From: Cellulomonas wangleii
GTDB lineage: Bacteria; Actinomycetota; Actinomycetes; Actinomycetales; Cellulomonadaceae
Length of the DNA: 64,000 nt
Reading direction: 5' to 3'
Assembly: GCF_018388445.1 (NCBI RefSeq)
Contig: NZ_CP074405.1
Location: 3,906,001-3,970,000 of the forward strand
In this document: positions 7,736 to 16,795 of the stretch, piece after piece
Layout: every line of letters begins with the position of its first letter
Position numbering within the stretch: the stretch's first letter is position 1
Position numbers and translations under genes: made by a program
The notes under the pieces: model-generated
What the model was told of the DNA's origin: nothing
The model's input: only the letters and a program-made list of their open reading frames with translations
The model's database searches: none

Positions 7736-9130
7736 TCAGCGGGTGCGGAACGCGCGACCCCCCAGCAGCACCCCGTCCGGGTCGTAGCGGCGCGACACCT
7801 CGGCCAGCCGGGCACGGGTGACCGCGGGGTACACGCGCTCGGCCCAGGCGGTGCCGTGGCCGGCCGTGAAGTTCGGCAGCCCGCCCGGGCGCGTCCACGG
7901 GGCGAGCCCGGCGGCGATGCGCCCGGCGTCGTCGACGACGGCCGCCGCGGTGGCGGGGGTCGCGACGCCGACCGTGAAGACCGACCACGTCGCCGCCCGC
8001 GACGGCATCGCGTCCGGGACGGCGGGCTGCCGGGACGCCGCCCCGCCCAGGTGCCGCACCTCCACGACGTTCTGCACGCACGACGACGCGGGACCCACGA
8101 GCTCCAGCAGGCGCTCGACCGCCTCCGGCCCCAGGTCCTCCAGCAGCAGGTGGGAGTCGTGCACGGGCAGCGCACCGTCGGGGTCGGCGTGGATCGACCC
8201 GATCGCGGTGCACGGGATGACGCCCACCGTGTCGACGAGCGGTGCGGCGACCCGCCGCAGGGGCGCGAGGACCGCCGCGCCCTCGTCCGCGTCGCCCGTC
8301 CACCCGAAGCGGACCGTGACGGTCGTGCGGCCGGCGAGCGGCTCCGGCACACCCGGCAGCGCGGGCAGGCGCATGACACCGAGCGACGTGCTCGCCTGCG
8401 GGGGCACGGTGGGCGCCCACCGCGCCCACGCCTGCACCGTGCCCTCGACGTCGGCCGACCACAGGGACCCGCCGTAGAGCGTGGGCTGGTCCACCAGGGC
8501 GAGATCGACCGCGACCACGACACCCAGGGCCCCACGCCCGCCCCGCAGCCCCCAGAACAGGTCGGGGTCGTCGGTGGGCGTCGCGCGGCGCAGCACGCCG
8601 TCACCCGTCACGACGTCGAACGCGCGCACCCGGTCGGACGACACCCCGAGCGTGCGGGCGAGCGGGCCGTGACCGCCCCCGGTCAGGTACCCGACGGCCC
8701 CGACCGACGGCGCCGAGCCGCACACCGGCATCAGGCCGTAGGGCGCGGCGGCCTCCACCACCCGCGACCACCGCAGCCCGGCGCCCACGTGCGCCGTGCC
8801 CCGCGCCGGCAGCACGGCGAGGTGGTCCAGCTCGACGGTCGACACGAGCAGGGCGCCGTCGAGCGGCGCCGAGGCGCCGTGGCCCGTGCCCTGCACCGCG
8901 ACGGGGACACCGTGCTCGCCCGCCAGGCGCACGACGTCCGCGACCTCCTGCGGGCTGCGGGGCGCAGCGACCAGCGCCGGGCGCTGCGGGACCGTCAGGT
9001 TGGTGGTCGCCGAGAGCGCGGTGTGCTCCGGCGTGCCCGGCACGTGGGCGGGGACCCGACCGGCCAGGGCCGCGCCCAGCGCCGCGACGGCCGCGTCCGT
9101 CCGTGCGTCGGCGCGCGGGGGCAGGTCCAT
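7736..9130 (-). CDS. FAD-linked oxidoreductase, berberine-bridge type
   Basis: A 464-residue flavoprotein. The N-terminal FAD_binding_4 part runs from about residue 50 to 190 (RSPQEVADVV, GTGHGASAPLDG where a His usually carries FAD, then SVGAVGYLTGGGHGPLARTLG), and the C-terminal BBE tail ends YDPDGVLLGGRAFRTR. The common second flavin-linking Cys is not at the usual place, so FAD is probably bound by one His bond. These enzymes oxidise sugars, alcohols or secondary metabolites with oxygen. No signal peptide is present. A paralogue lies at 51773-53098. The substrate is unknown. Confidence 0.83.
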   Translation of the reverse strand: MDLPPRADARTDAAVAALGAALAGRVPAHVPGTPEHTALSATTNLTVPQRPALVAAPRSPQEVADVVRLAGEHGVPVAVQGTGHGASAPLDGALLVSTVELDHLAVLPARGTAHVGAGLRWSRVVEAAAPYGLMPVCGSAPSVGAVGYLTGGGHGPLARTLGVSSDRVRAFDVVTGDGVLRRATPTDDPDLFWGLRGGRGALGVVVAVDLALVDQPTLYGGSLWSADVEGTVQAWARWAPTVPPQASTSLGVMRLPALPGVPEPLAGRTTVTVRFGWTGDADEGAAVLAPLRRVAAPLVDTVGVIPCTAIGSIHADPDGALPVHDSHLLLEDLGPEAVERLLELVGPASSCVQNVVEVRHLGGAASRQPAVPDAMPSRAATWSVFTVGVATPATAAAVVDDAGRIAAGLAPWTRPGGLPNFTAGHGTAWAERVYPAVTRARLAEVSRRYDPDGVLLGGRAFRTR

Positions 9131-9262
9131 GCGAGCTCCTCCTCGGCCGTCACGTCCTCGGCACCGGGCGCACGAGGATCACGGCGGCAGGAGCACGACG
9201 CAGGGGTCGGTGATACACCCGATCGGGTGGTTCCCGCCGGCCGGGCGGTGCCGCCGGCGCGC

Positions 9263-10222
9263 TCAGCGACCGTCGATCGCCGCAGACATCCGGGTGCCGA
9301 CGTCCGCCACGCACGCCCGCAGCTCCGGCCCTCCGACCACCCGGAACGGCACGGGGACCCCCACCAGCTGCTGCGCGTACCAGCGCGGGCTGCTCGTGGT
9401 CCCGACCAGGCGGGTGGTCGTGGCGTCGACACGCTCGAGGCTGCCCAGACCGCTGGGCAGCTCGCGCCCGACGTCCTCGACCGCCGCCTCGATCAGCACG
9501 TCCACGTCGTGCTCCCAGCCCTGCGCCAGGTGCTGCTCCAGCAGGGCCACCGGGTCCACGTCGGGGGGCGGCTGCGCCGTGCCGGGCAGGGGCTCGACGG
9601 TGCGTACGCGGTCGACCCGGTACGTCCGCACGGCGGCGTCGTCGTGCCGGCGGCACACCAGGTACCAGCGCCCGTGCCGGACGACGACCGCCCACGCGTC
9701 GACGTCGGCTCCCCACTCCCGCCCGCGCTCCCCGCGGTAGCCCACCCGGACGGGACGGCGGTCGGCGCACGCCTGCACGAGCGCGGCGGTGACGGCCGGG
9801 TCGGGGCGCACGGCCGCACGGTCGGGAGCGGCGGCGGTGGACCGACGGACGACCGCAGCCTGCGCGGCGACCGCCGGGGGCAGGGCGCGCAGCAGCGTGT
9901 CGAGGGCGGCGCCGACGGGGTCGGCGCCGCGCCGCACGTCGTGGTGCCCGTCCAGCACGGCCATGACCAGGGCGAGCGCCTCGTCGGCGCCGAAGACGAG
10001 GGGCGGCAGCCGCACGCCGCGCCCGACGCGGTAGCCGCCGTACGGGCCGCGCGTCGAGATCACCGGGATGCCCGCCTCACGCAGGATCGCCACGTAGCGG
10101 CGGGCGGCGCGCTCGGTGACCCCGAGCGTCGCCGCGAGGCCGGCGGCCGTGACGCCCGGGTTCGCGTGCAGCTCCGCGAGCGCGAGCAGTGCCCGCGAGG
10201 TGGGGCTGGTGTCGGTCGGCAT
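9263..10222 (-). CDS. WYL-domain transcriptional regulator
   Basis: A 319-residue regulator with an N-terminal winged helix (residues 1-60, GVTAAGLAATLGVTERAARRYVAILREAGIPV in part) and a WYL domain from about residue 140 (RPVRVGYRG..., then GRWYLVCRRHDDAAVRTYRVDRV). The C-terminal WCX-type extension includes RWYAQQLVG. WYL proteins respond to ligands or nucleic acid and commonly regulate DNA repair, defence or divergent metabolic genes. It is divergent from a DinB-fold gene with a long perfect inverted repeat between them, so this neighbour is the likely target. Confidence 0.87.
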   Translation of the reverse strand: MPTDTSPTSRALLALAELHANPGVTAAGLAATLGVTERAARRYVAILREAGIPVISTRGPYGGYRVGRGVRLPPLVFGADEALALVMAVLDGHHDVRRGADPVGAALDTLLRALPPAVAAQAAVVRRSTAAAPDRAAVRPDPAVTAALVQACADRRPVRVGYRGERGREWGADVDAWAVVVRHGRWYLVCRRHDDAAVRTYRVDRVRTVEPLPGTAQPPPDVDPVALLEQHLAQGWEHDVDVLIEAAVEDVGRELPSGLGSLERVDATTTRLVGTTSSPRWYAQQLVGVPVPFRVVGGPELRACVADVGTRMSAAIDGR

Positions 10223-10272
10223 GGCGCCCCCGCGGCGTGGTCCGGCGCCGCCGTCCGGGTCGATCGAGAGAC

Positions 10273-10305
10273 GTTCCGGACAACCGGCAGCAGATCGTCC
10301 GGAAC
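10273..10305. promoter_or_regulatory. 9-bp inverted repeat between WYL and DinB genes
   Basis: GTTCCGGAC at 10273-10281 and its exact complement GTCCGGAAC at 10297-10305 flank a 15-base spacer, giving a centre-to-centre spacing of 24 bases. It occupies the centre of the 101-base gap between the divergent genes, ending 18 bases before the DinB start. This is a strong candidate operator for the WYL protein. Confidence 0.65.
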
Positions 10306-10323
10306 CGAGCCTAGGTTCGCGTC

Positions 10324-10896
10324 ATGACCCCCACCACCCCGCCGGACGTCCCGGCTCTCGACACCACCATCCAGGAGCCCGGCCTCGACGCCGGCGAGGT
10401 CGAGCTCCTGCTCTTCATGCTGGAGCGCTCGCGCGCGACCTTCGCGTGGAAGGTCGGCGGGCTCGACGCCGACGCGCTGCACCGCTCGTTCCCGCCGTCC
10501 CAGATGACGCTCGGCGGCCTGGTCAAGCACATGGCCCTCGTCGAGGACGACGTGTGCGCCCGCCGGCTCGGCGCCGGCGGCTACGGCAATGCCTGGCAGG
10601 CGACGACCCCCGAGGACTGGCCGGGCTACGACTGGCGCTCGGCCGCCGACGACTCCCCCGCCGAGCTCTACGCCTGCTGGCAGGACGCGGTCGACCGCGC
10701 ACGGGAGGTCTGGGCGCGCGTCACCGCCGACGGTGGGCTCGACGAACGCGCCCAGATCGAGTGGGACGACGGCAGCCCGAACCGCCGCCGGCTCCTCGTC
10801 GACCTGAACGCCGAGTACGCCCGCCACCTCGGGCACGCCGACCTGTTCCGCGAGGCGGTCGACGGGCTGGTCGGGGAGGACCCGCCGCAGGCCTGA
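10324..10896 (+). CDS. DinB/DUF664 family protein
   Basis: A 190-residue four-helix-bundle protein of the DinB superfamily (DUF664 branch). The metal-binding histidines are visible: LVKHMALVEDD near residue 60, and YARHLGHADLFREAVDG near 165, the expected H...H..H pattern. Members include mycothiol- or bacillithiol-dependent transferases and hydrolases, though many have no assigned reaction. It is divergent from the WYL regulator and probably controlled by it. A second family member is at 49426-50007. Confidence 0.85.
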   Translation: MTPTTPPDVPALDTTIQEPGLDAGEVELLLFMLERSRATFAWKVGGLDADALHRSFPPSQMTLGGLVKHMALVEDDVCARRLGAGGYGNAWQATTPEDWPGYDWRSAADDSPAELYACWQDAVDRAREVWARVTADGGLDERAQIEWDDGSPNRRRLLVDLNAEYARHLGHADLFREAVDGLVGEDPPQA

Positions 10897-10961
10897 GGCA
10901 CGTGCCCGGCGGCGGTGTGCCGCCCGCCCACCCGGCCCGACGCTCCCACTACCGTGGGCGC

Positions 10962-11393
10962 GTGGCGACCTCCACCCTCCTCGCGCTGGCCTGCGTCGGC
11001 GCCCTCGTGCTGGGCGTCGTGCTGGCGGTACGGGGCTCGCGCGCGCTGCGCGCGGCGCGGGCCGTGCCGCGCGTCCGGGTGCCGGCCCGCCCGCTGTCGA
11101 GCATGCCCAGCCCCGGCGGGGAGGTCCTCGAGGTCGAGTACCCCGGGCCCGACGGTTCGCTGCTGCGCAGCCGCATGCAGGTGTTCCGTGTGCGCGGACC
11201 GGGCGTGCAGTACGGGTTCGACGGCACGGTCTGGGTGGACCCCACCCGGCCCACCGACGTGACGCCCCGGCCCCAGGGCCGCACGGCGGGCGCCGTGACG
11301 ACGATCGTGGTGGCCGCCGTGGTGCTGGTCCTGGCGTTCGCGGCCGGCGTCGCCGCGGGGGTCGTCCGCTTCGCCGAGTCGCTGCCGTCCTGA
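10962..11393 (+). CDS. small membrane protein, DUF3592-like
   Basis: A 143-residue protein with a membrane segment at each end (about residues 4-25 and 110-132) and a beta-rich loop between them. The order TM - RVRVPARP - LEVEYPGPDG...QVFRVRGP - TM resembles DUF3592 proteins, in which the soluble loop faces outside. The start taken is GTG at 10962, giving VATSTLLALAC. No function is known. It stands alone between the DinB and VOC genes. Confidence 0.6.
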   Translation: MATSTLLALACVGALVLGVVLAVRGSRALRAARAVPRVRVPARPLSSMPSPGGEVLEVEYPGPDGSLLRSRMQVFRVRGPGVQYGFDGTVWVDPTRPTDVTPRPQGRTAGAVTTIVVAAVVLVLAFAAGVAAGVVRFAESLPS

Positions 11394-11462
11394 GCGTCGG
11401 CGCATGTGGGCGTCCGCCCCTAGCCTGGGACGGACATACCGGGCACGGCGAAGGGGACGGCC

Positions 11463-11831
11463 ATGGCACACGGCGACATCACCCACATCGACATCCCCGT
11501 GAACGACGTGCAGGCGGCGTCGCGGTTCTACGGCGCGCTGTTCGGCTGGGACATCCACGAGATCCCCGGGTTCGAGGGCTACCCCATGTGGTCGACCCCG
11601 AACAAGGTGAGCGGCGGCGGCCTGGCACCGCGCGGCGAGGGCTTCACCTCGCCCCGCAGCTACGTCGAGGTCGACTCGATCGACGACGCCCTCGCCCAGG
11701 CGACGCAGCTGGGCGCCGAGGTGCTGCGGTCGCGCACGCCCATCGACGAGACGAGCTGGTGGGCGTCGTTCCGCGACCCCGACGGCAACGAGATCGGCCT
11801 GTTCGAGGGCCGGACGGGCGACGGCGACTGA
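11463..11831 (+). CDS. VOC (glyoxalase-fold) family protein
   Basis: A 122-residue single VOC protein. It begins THIDIPVNDVQAASRFYGALFGW, the first beta-alpha unit with the metal-ligand position at His, and ends with SFRDPDGNEIGLFEG, the usual second half with the closing Glu. Such proteins bind a divalent metal and act in detoxification, dioxygenase chemistry or antibiotic binding. The substrate is unknown. A GAAGGGGACGG sequence precedes the ATG. Confidence 0.85.
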   Translation: MAHGDITHIDIPVNDVQAASRFYGALFGWDIHEIPGFEGYPMWSTPNKVSGGGLAPRGEGFTSPRSYVEVDSIDDALAQATQLGAEVLRSRTPIDETSWWASFRDPDGNEIGLFEGRTGDGD

Positions 11832-11852
11832 GCGCCCCGCGCCGGCGGTCGC

Positions 11853-12323
11853 TCACCCCTCCGCGCGCAGCGGCAGCACCAGCCGCGTGACGTTCGCGTC
11901 GGGGTCACCACCCGGGGACGGCTCGGTGACGTACTCCTCCCAGAAGTCGCCGCGCCCGTCGACGCCGAGGGCTGCCCGCTCCTGCTCGAGGCGGTCCCAG
12001 GCGTCGGGGAGCCGATCGTACGATCCGGTGTGCGTCGCCTCCAGCGCTGCACCGCCCGGCAGCTCCATGACCTCGACGCCGTCGGACACGGGCCCCAGGG
12101 GCGCGCCCTCGACCGGGAAGCCGCCGGTCACGTCGACGCTGTCCGTCGGCATGCCGTGGTACCAGGCCAGCGCCGGGCCGCTGAACGTCCAGCCCTCGCG
12201 CCGCACCGTGTCGGCCACCGCCGTGTAGGTGCGGTCGAAGAACGCGACCAGTTCTGCGGCGGGCACCGTGGCCCGCACGGCGGCGATGCGGACGGTCGGC
12301 CTGTCGGTCGGGGTCGTGCTCAT
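11853..12323 (-). CDS. GyrI-like / AraC effector-binding domain protein
   Basis: A 156-residue protein resembling the stand-alone GyrI-like small-molecule-binding fold: an N-terminal RTYTAVADTVRREGW helix, the GPALAWYHGMP strand-turn, the GFPVEG segment and the ALEATHTGSYDRLPDAWDRL helix with the typical central Glu-rich end WEEYVTEP. GyrI-like proteins bind cationic drugs or, in some cases, hydrolyse toxins. It is read convergently with the VOC gene 21 bases away. GAGGAACC precedes the ATG. Confidence 0.78.
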   Translation of the reverse strand: MSTTPTDRPTVRIAAVRATVPAAELVAFFDRTYTAVADTVRREGWTFSGPALAWYHGMPTDSVDVTGGFPVEGAPLGPVSDGVEVMELPGGAALEATHTGSYDRLPDAWDRLEQERAALGVDGRGDFWEEYVTEPSPGGDPDANVTRLVLPLRAEG

Positions 12324-12473
12324 GGTTCCTCCTCGGCGACGTGTCGCCCTCGTGGTCGGTACAGCCGCGGGGTCGGTGCAGACGCGGTCGGACGGACCGA
12401 CCCGGGTGGGCGCGCGAACTCATCGGGTCGGGGTTCCGGTGGCGCGCCACCATCCGGTCCGTACGGTGGGGGC

Positions 12474-13340
12474 GTGACGCTCGTCGACCCTGTCCGACGC
12501 TGGCGCGCCCGCTCCGGCGAGGCGCTGTTCCTGCGCGTCGCCGGGCCCCACGGGCACCGCAGCCGGGAGCGGATCCACCGCCGGCCCGGGCCGCGCTGGT
12601 TCGAGCCCGACGCCGCGATCCGCGACGTGCACGGGGACGCCTCGATGTTCGTCGGCGGGCTGCGCTCCCTGCTGCTGCAGTCGCTGCACCCCGCGGCGAT
12701 GGCCGGGGTCGCCAGCCACTCCGACTTCCGCCAGGACCCGTGGGGGCGGCTGGCCGGGACCAGCACCTTCCTGGCGACCACCGTCTTCGGCACCGCGGAC
12801 GACGCGCAGGCGGCGGTCGACGCGATCCGCACCATCCACGACCGGGTGCGCGGCGTGACGCCCGACGGCATCGCGTACGCGGCGTCCGACCCGGACCTGC
12901 TGCGCTGGGTCCACGTGGCGGAGATCGAGAGCTTCCTGGTCGCGCACACCCGGTACGGGGCGCGCCCGTTGACCCCGGCGCGCGCGGACGAGTACGCGGC
13001 GCAGGCGGCCCGGATCGGCCGCGCGCTGGGAGCCGTCGACGTGCCGGAGACGGCGGCCGGCCTGCGCGACGCCATCGAGGGCTACCGGCCGGTGCTCCGC
13101 GCGACCCCGGCAGCACTGGACGCCGCACAGTTCCTGCTGCGCGAGCCGCCGGTGCCCCGGACCCTGCGCCCGGGCTACACCGCGCTCGGCGCCGCGGCCG
13201 TCGAGTCCCTGCCGGACTGGGCGCGCACCGCGTTGGGGCTGCCGGACCGCGGCCGGGTCGCCCGTGCGGCGGCGCGGGCCTCCGGTCACGTGGCGACCCG
13301 GGCCATCAGGTGGCTGCTGGCGGGACAGCCGGAGGGCTGA
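12474..13340 (+). CDS. MpaB/DUF2236 family oxygenase-like protein
   Basis: A 288-residue protein of the DUF2236 (rubber oxygenase/MpaB-like) family. Diagnostic segments are LLLQSLHPAAMAGVASHS with the family His, DPWGRLAGTSTFLATTVFG, and the LRWVHVAEIESFLVAHTRYG helix with a second His. These proteins are haem or histidine-rich enzymes such as latex-clearing protein and mycophenolic acid MpaB, but most actinobacterial members are uncharacterised. The start is GTG at 12474. In front of it at 12386-12402 lies GGTCGG/CCGACC around 5 bases, a possible operator. Confidence 0.8.
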   Translation: MTLVDPVRRWRARSGEALFLRVAGPHGHRSRERIHRRPGPRWFEPDAAIRDVHGDASMFVGGLRSLLLQSLHPAAMAGVASHSDFRQDPWGRLAGTSTFLATTVFGTADDAQAAVDAIRTIHDRVRGVTPDGIAYAASDPDLLRWVHVAEIESFLVAHTRYGARPLTPARADEYAAQAARIGRALGAVDVPETAAGLRDAIEGYRPVLRATPAALDAAQFLLREPPVPRTLRPGYTALGAAAVESLPDWARTALGLPDRGRVARAAARASGHVATRAIRWLLAGQPEG

Positions 13341-13510
13341 GGGTCGGCCTGCCGGACGGCGGGCCCGCGGCTGACCGGCGCGCCCGGCTCGACCGCTGAC
13401 GTCGCCGGCCGCGTCGGGCGGGCCCCATGCCGCGCCGTGCGCACGTGGCGCGCACGTGGTGCCCCTCGTCGTCGAACCGCTTGCGCCACGGGCATAAGGG
13501 TTTAGCCGCG

Positions 13511-13537
13511 TTGACCGGGCATGGAAAACGTTTGCAC
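13511..13537 (+). promoter_or_regulatory. -35-like box and LacI-type operator upstream of CE15 gene
   Basis: TTGACC at 13511-13516 resembles a -35 element. Directly downstream, GGAAAACGTTTGC (13523-13535) contains the 8-bp palindrome AAACGTTT, the CG-centred core typical of LacI-family operators. It lies about 100 bases before the GTG start. Related AARCGTT sequences precede the GH10 and GH5 genes. The LacI protein encoded at 29668 or another one elsewhere could bind it. Confidence 0.55.
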
Positions 13538-13637
13538 TGTGGCGCTGTCCCTGGGGAGCAGCGTCGCTCGGCCCGTCGTCCCTCGGCTCCGTCGAGCACG
13601 CCAGGCTCCTCTCCGCCCTCACGGAGGGAGAGACCCG

Positions 13638-15356
13638 GTGAGATCCACGGGCCGCTCGAAGTCCCGCCCCGCCGTCGTCGTCGCCGCGTCGCTCGCGCTG
13701 GCTGCGGCTGCGGTCGTCGTCCCCCACGCCCCACCCGCGCAGGCCGCGCCGTACGTCGAGGTGGTCGAGAACACCGGCGCCGACTGCACGTTCCCCTCGC
13801 TCCCGGCCGCGCAGTCGAACGCACGGCTGCCCGACCCGTTCAAGCGGGCCGACGGCACCCGCATCACCAGCAAGGCGGACTGGCGCTGCCAGCGCGAGCA
13901 GACGCGACGCCTCGCGGAGCGGTACGTGTACGGCGAGAAGCCGGGCAGGCCGGCCACCGTCTCCGGGAGCGTCACCAGCTCCCGGATCACGGTGAACGTC
14001 TCGCACGGCGGCCGCTCGACCAGCTTCTCCGCGAACGTCTCGCTGCCCAGCGGCAACGGCCCGCACCCGGCTGTCGTCGTCTACGGCGGCTTCGGCGCCG
14101 ACACGGCGACCATCCGCAGCTCCGGGGCGGCGGTCATCAGCTTCGATCCGTACGCCGTCGGCAAGGAGGGCACGGGCCGCGCCACCAAGCAGGGTGCGTT
14201 CTACGACATCTACGGCTCGAGCAGCCAGACGGGCCTGCTCATGGCCTGGGCGTGGGGCGTCAGTCGCATCATCGACGTCATCGAGGCGTCCGACGGGACG
14301 ATCCTGCGGGCCGACGCGACGGGCGTCACCGGGTGCTCGCGCTTCGGCAAGGGCGCCATCGTGGCCGGGGCGTTCGACCAGCGCATCGCGCTGACCATGC
14401 CGATCGAGTCCGGGACGGCGGGCGTCCCGATCTTCCGCGGCATCCCGGGCGAGGGGGCGCAGTCGCTGAGCAGCGCGTACGGCGAGCAGCCGTGGTTCGG
14501 CGACGCGTTCGGGTCGTACACCGGCAACCCGAACAACCTGCCGGTCGACACCCACCAGCTCCTCGGCCTGGTCGCGCCGCGCGGGCTGTTCATCATGGAC
14601 AACCCGCACATCGCCAACCTCGGACCGCGCTCGGCGAGCGTCGCCGCGCTCGGTGCGGCGGAGATCTACCGCGCCCTCGGTGCGGGCGGCAACATCACGT
14701 ACTGGTCCGACGTCGCCGACGGGTCGCACTGCGCCAACCGGCCGGAGTGGCGCACGCCGTTGCAGCAGAACATCCAGAAGTTCCTGCTCGGCACGGGCTC
14801 CTCGCAGGGCCAGATGCGGATCTCGTCACGCGCCCAGGGCAGCCTCGCGCAGTGGGTCGACTGGACGACGCCGACGCTCACGGACGGCCCCGGGTCGACC
14901 CCGACGCCCACGCCCACGTCGTCACCGACGCCCACGTCGTCACCCACGCCCACCCAGTCGCCCACGCCCACGTCGTCACCCACGCCCACCCAGTCGCCCA
15001 CGCCCACGTCGTCACCCACGCCCACCCAGTCGCCCACGCCCACGTCGTCACCGCCGCCGACGCCCGGGCCCGGCGGCTGCACCGCGACCGTCTCGCTCAA
15101 CCAGTGGAACGGCGGGTTCGTCGCGACGGTGAGGGTGACGGCAGGGTCGTCGTCCCTCAACGGCTGGACGACCACCGTCGCCCTGCCCGGTGGCGCCGCC
15201 GTCAGCAACGCGTGGAGCTCGGTGAGCAGCGGCACGAGCGGCACCGTCCGGTTCACGAACGCACCGTGGAACGGCTCGGTGGGCGCGGGCCAGAGCACCG
15301 AGTTCGGCTTCCAGGGCACGGGCTCGGGCCAGGGCCTGACGCTCACCTGCACCTGA
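13638..15356 (+). CDS. secreted glucuronoyl methylesterase (CE15) with CBM2
   Basis: A 572-residue secreted enzyme. Residues 1-35 are a signal peptide ([10 protein letters not shown], a long Ala/Val core, cut after PPAQA). The catalytic CE15 domain spans about 36-400 and has [11 protein letters not shown] with nucleophile Ser near 234, IESGTAG with the acidic residue, and [12 protein letters not shown] with the catalytic His. CE15 enzymes cleave esters between 4-O-methyl-glucuronoyl xylan side chains and lignin. A Pro-Thr-Ser linker (about 415-475) leads to a C-terminal family 2 cellulose-binding module with conserved Trp (NQWNGGF, LNGWTT, FGFQGTG). The start is GTG at 13638, preceded by GGAGGGAG; an upstream in-frame ATG at 13521 lies inside the operator and would spoil the signal peptide. 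Confidence 0.9.
   Translation: MRSTGRSKSRPAVVVAASLALAAAAVVVPHAPPAQAAPYVEVVENTGADCTFPSLPAAQSNARLPDPFKRADGTRITSKADWRCQREQTRRLAERYVYGEKPGRPATVSGSVTSSRITVNVSHGGRSTSFSANVSLPSGNGPHPAVVVYGGFGADTATIRSSGAAVISFDPYAVGKEGTGRATKQGAFYDIYGSSSQTGLLMAWAWGVSRIIDVIEASDGTILRADATGVTGCSRFGKGAIVAGAFDQRIALTMPIESGTAGVPIFRGIPGEGAQSLSSAYGEQPWFGDAFGSYTGNPNNLPVDTHQLLGLVAPRGLFIMDNPHIANLGPRSASVAALGAAEIYRALGAGGNITYWSDVADGSHCANRPEWRTPLQQNIQKFLLGTGSSQGQMRISSRAQGSLAQWVDWTTPTLTDGPGSTPTPTPTSSPTPTSSPTPTQSPTPTSSPTPTQSPTPTSSPTPTQSPTPTSSPPPTPGPGGCTATVSLNQWNGGFVATVRVTAGSSSLNGWTTTVALPGGAAVSNAWSSVSSGTSGTVRFTNAPWNGSVGAGQSTEFGFQGTGSGQGLTLTCT
14901..15060 (+). repeat. 36-bp linker repeat inside CE15 gene
   Basis: About three near-perfect copies of a 36-base unit encode [12 protein letters not shown] and link the CE15 domain to CBM2. 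Identity between copies extends to codon choice, so they arose by recent slippage or recombination. Confidence 0.8.
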
Positions 15357-15380
15357 CGGGGCTGGATCGACCTCTCGCGG

Positions 15381-15408
15381 GGAGGGGAGGGGCCTCACCC
15401 TCCCCTCC
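15381..15408 (+). terminator. hairpin terminator after CE15 gene
   Basis: An 11-bp perfect stem, GGAGGGGAGGG (15381-15391) with CCCTCCCCTCC (15398-15408), surrounds a 6-base loop 25 bases after the stop. No T run follows. It probably ends the monocistronic CE15 message. Confidence 0.65.
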
Positions 15409-15510
15409 TCCTGCGCCGTGTCGAGCGTCCGCACGGACCCTCGCCGCGCGGTCCGTCCACGGCGGCCCTAGCGTGGCCGCACACCGTCGTCCCGAGGGAA
15501 GCGTGCCGCC

Positions 15511-16716
15511 ATGACCCCTCCCCGTCATCGTGTCCTCGTCGTCGGGGGCGGCAACGCCGGGGTCTCGCTCGCGGCCAAGCTGCTGCGCGGCGGCTGCCCG
15601 GACGTGGGGCTCGTCGAACCGAGCCCCACCCACCACTACCGGCCGCTGCTGTCGTACGTCGCCGGCGGAGCCGCCACCCTCGACGACCTGCGGCGCCCGC
15701 AGGCCGACGTCGTACCGGACGGTGTGCACTGGCACCAGGACAGCGTCGTCGCGGTCGACCCGGACGCGTCGGTGGTGCACCTGGCCGGCGGCGGCGAGCT
15801 GGCGTACAGGGACCTCGTCCTGTGCCCGGGGTCGCGGGTCGACTGGGACGCGGTGCCCGGTCTGCGCGTGGCGTGCGCGACGCCGCACGCCTCGACCAGC
15901 TACCTGCCGGAGCACGCCCCGCAGGCGTGGGACATGCTGTCGGGGCTGACGTCGGGGCGTGCCGTGTTCGTCGTCTCCGACCGCCACGTGCCGTGCTCGC
16001 CGGTGGGCCTCAAGCCCTTGTTCCTGGCGGCGGACCACTGGCGCAGCACCGGGGTGCTGGGCGACGTCACGATCGACCTCGTCGTCGAGGGGTCGCGGCT
16101 GGCCGGCACCGCGCGCGCCGACCAGGAGCTGCGCGCCGCCGCCGACGACTACGGGGTGCGGGTGCGCACCGGGACCGTCGCGGAGCGGGTCGACCCCGCG
16201 GCGCGCACGGTGCACCTGCGGTCGGCGGACGGCACGGCCGCTCCCGACGGGACCACCCTCGGGTACGACGCGCTGTTCGTCGCCCCGCCGCACCGGGCAC
16301 CGGGATGGGTCACGACGAGCGGCCTGGCCGCCGAGGGGACGGACGGGTTCGTCGACGTCGACCCGCTGACCCTGCAGCACCGCACCCACCCGCGCGTGTG
16401 GGCGCTGGGGGACGTCGCCACGGTCGACACGTCGCCGTCCGGCGGTGCGCTGCGCAAGCAGGTGCCGGTGGTGGCGCACAACATCCCCGCGCACCTGGTC
16501 GGCGCCCCGCTGCGGCACTACGACGGGTACACGGTGGCGCCCGTGACGACGTCGCGGCACGAGCTGCTGCTGGCCGAGCACGACCGTGAGGGCCACGCCG
16601 AGCCGACCATCCCGTTCCCCGACCTGGTGCGGCCACGCCGGTCGCTGTACCTGTTCGACCGGTACGTCGAGCCGCAGGTGTACTGGCACCGGCTGCTGCG
16701 GGGCAAGGTCTCCTGA
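15511..16716 (+). CDS. sulfide:quinone oxidoreductase-like flavoprotein
   Basis: A 401-residue FAD protein of the SQR/NDH-2 superfamily. It starts with the Rossmann motif VLVVGGGNAGVSLAAKLL and has the second glycine-rich segment near ALGDVATVDTSP. The stretch VPCSPVGLKPLFLAADHW corresponds to the KCxGxPxK region of mitochondrial-type SQR that carries one catalytic cysteine (here about residue 168). The partner cysteine that follows the GD motif in human SQOR is replaced by Val. The closing LFDRYVEPQVYWHRLLRGKVS resembles the membrane-anchoring end of SQOR. It could therefore be a sulfide oxidase with altered chemistry or a quinone reductase. No persulfide dioxygenase or rhodanese gene is adjacent. 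Confidence 0.75.
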   Translation: MTPPRHRVLVVGGGNAGVSLAAKLLRGGCPDVGLVEPSPTHHYRPLLSYVAGGAATLDDLRRPQADVVPDGVHWHQDSVVAVDPDASVVHLAGGGELAYRDLVLCPGSRVDWDAVPGLRVACATPHASTSYLPEHAPQAWDMLSGLTSGRAVFVVSDRHVPCSPVGLKPLFLAADHWRSTGVLGDVTIDLVVEGSRLAGTARADQELRAAADDYGVRVRTGTVAERVDPAARTVHLRSADGTAAPDGTTLGYDALFVAPPHRAPGWVTTSGLAAEGTDGFVDVDPLTLQHRTHPRVWALGDVATVDTSPSGGALRKQVPVVAHNIPAHLVGAPLRHYDGYTVAPVTTSRHELLLAEHDREGHAEPTIPFPDLVRPRRSLYLFDRYVEPQVYWHRLLRGKVS

Positions 16717-16795
16717 GCGGGTGGCCCTGAGCGGGTGGCCCGCGGCGTGCGGTGGTAGGCAGGACACCTGACGTCCGCACCACCAGGGGGCCGCC

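Noticed and set aside
7856..10327. An 823-codon plus-strand frame
   Set aside because: It runs antisense to the BBE flavoenzyme and WYL regulator, both of which show full motifs; the frame is low-complexity and spans their intergenic region.
13521..13637. ATG at 13521 as start of the CE15 gene
   Set aside because: It overlaps the candidate operator, has no ribosome site and would bury the signal peptide behind 39 residues; the GTG at 13638 has GGAGGGAG upstream.
14901..15060. Regular repeats resembling a CRISPR array
   Set aside because: The units are contiguous, in frame and encode a Pro-Thr-Ser linker between two known domains; there are no unique spacers.
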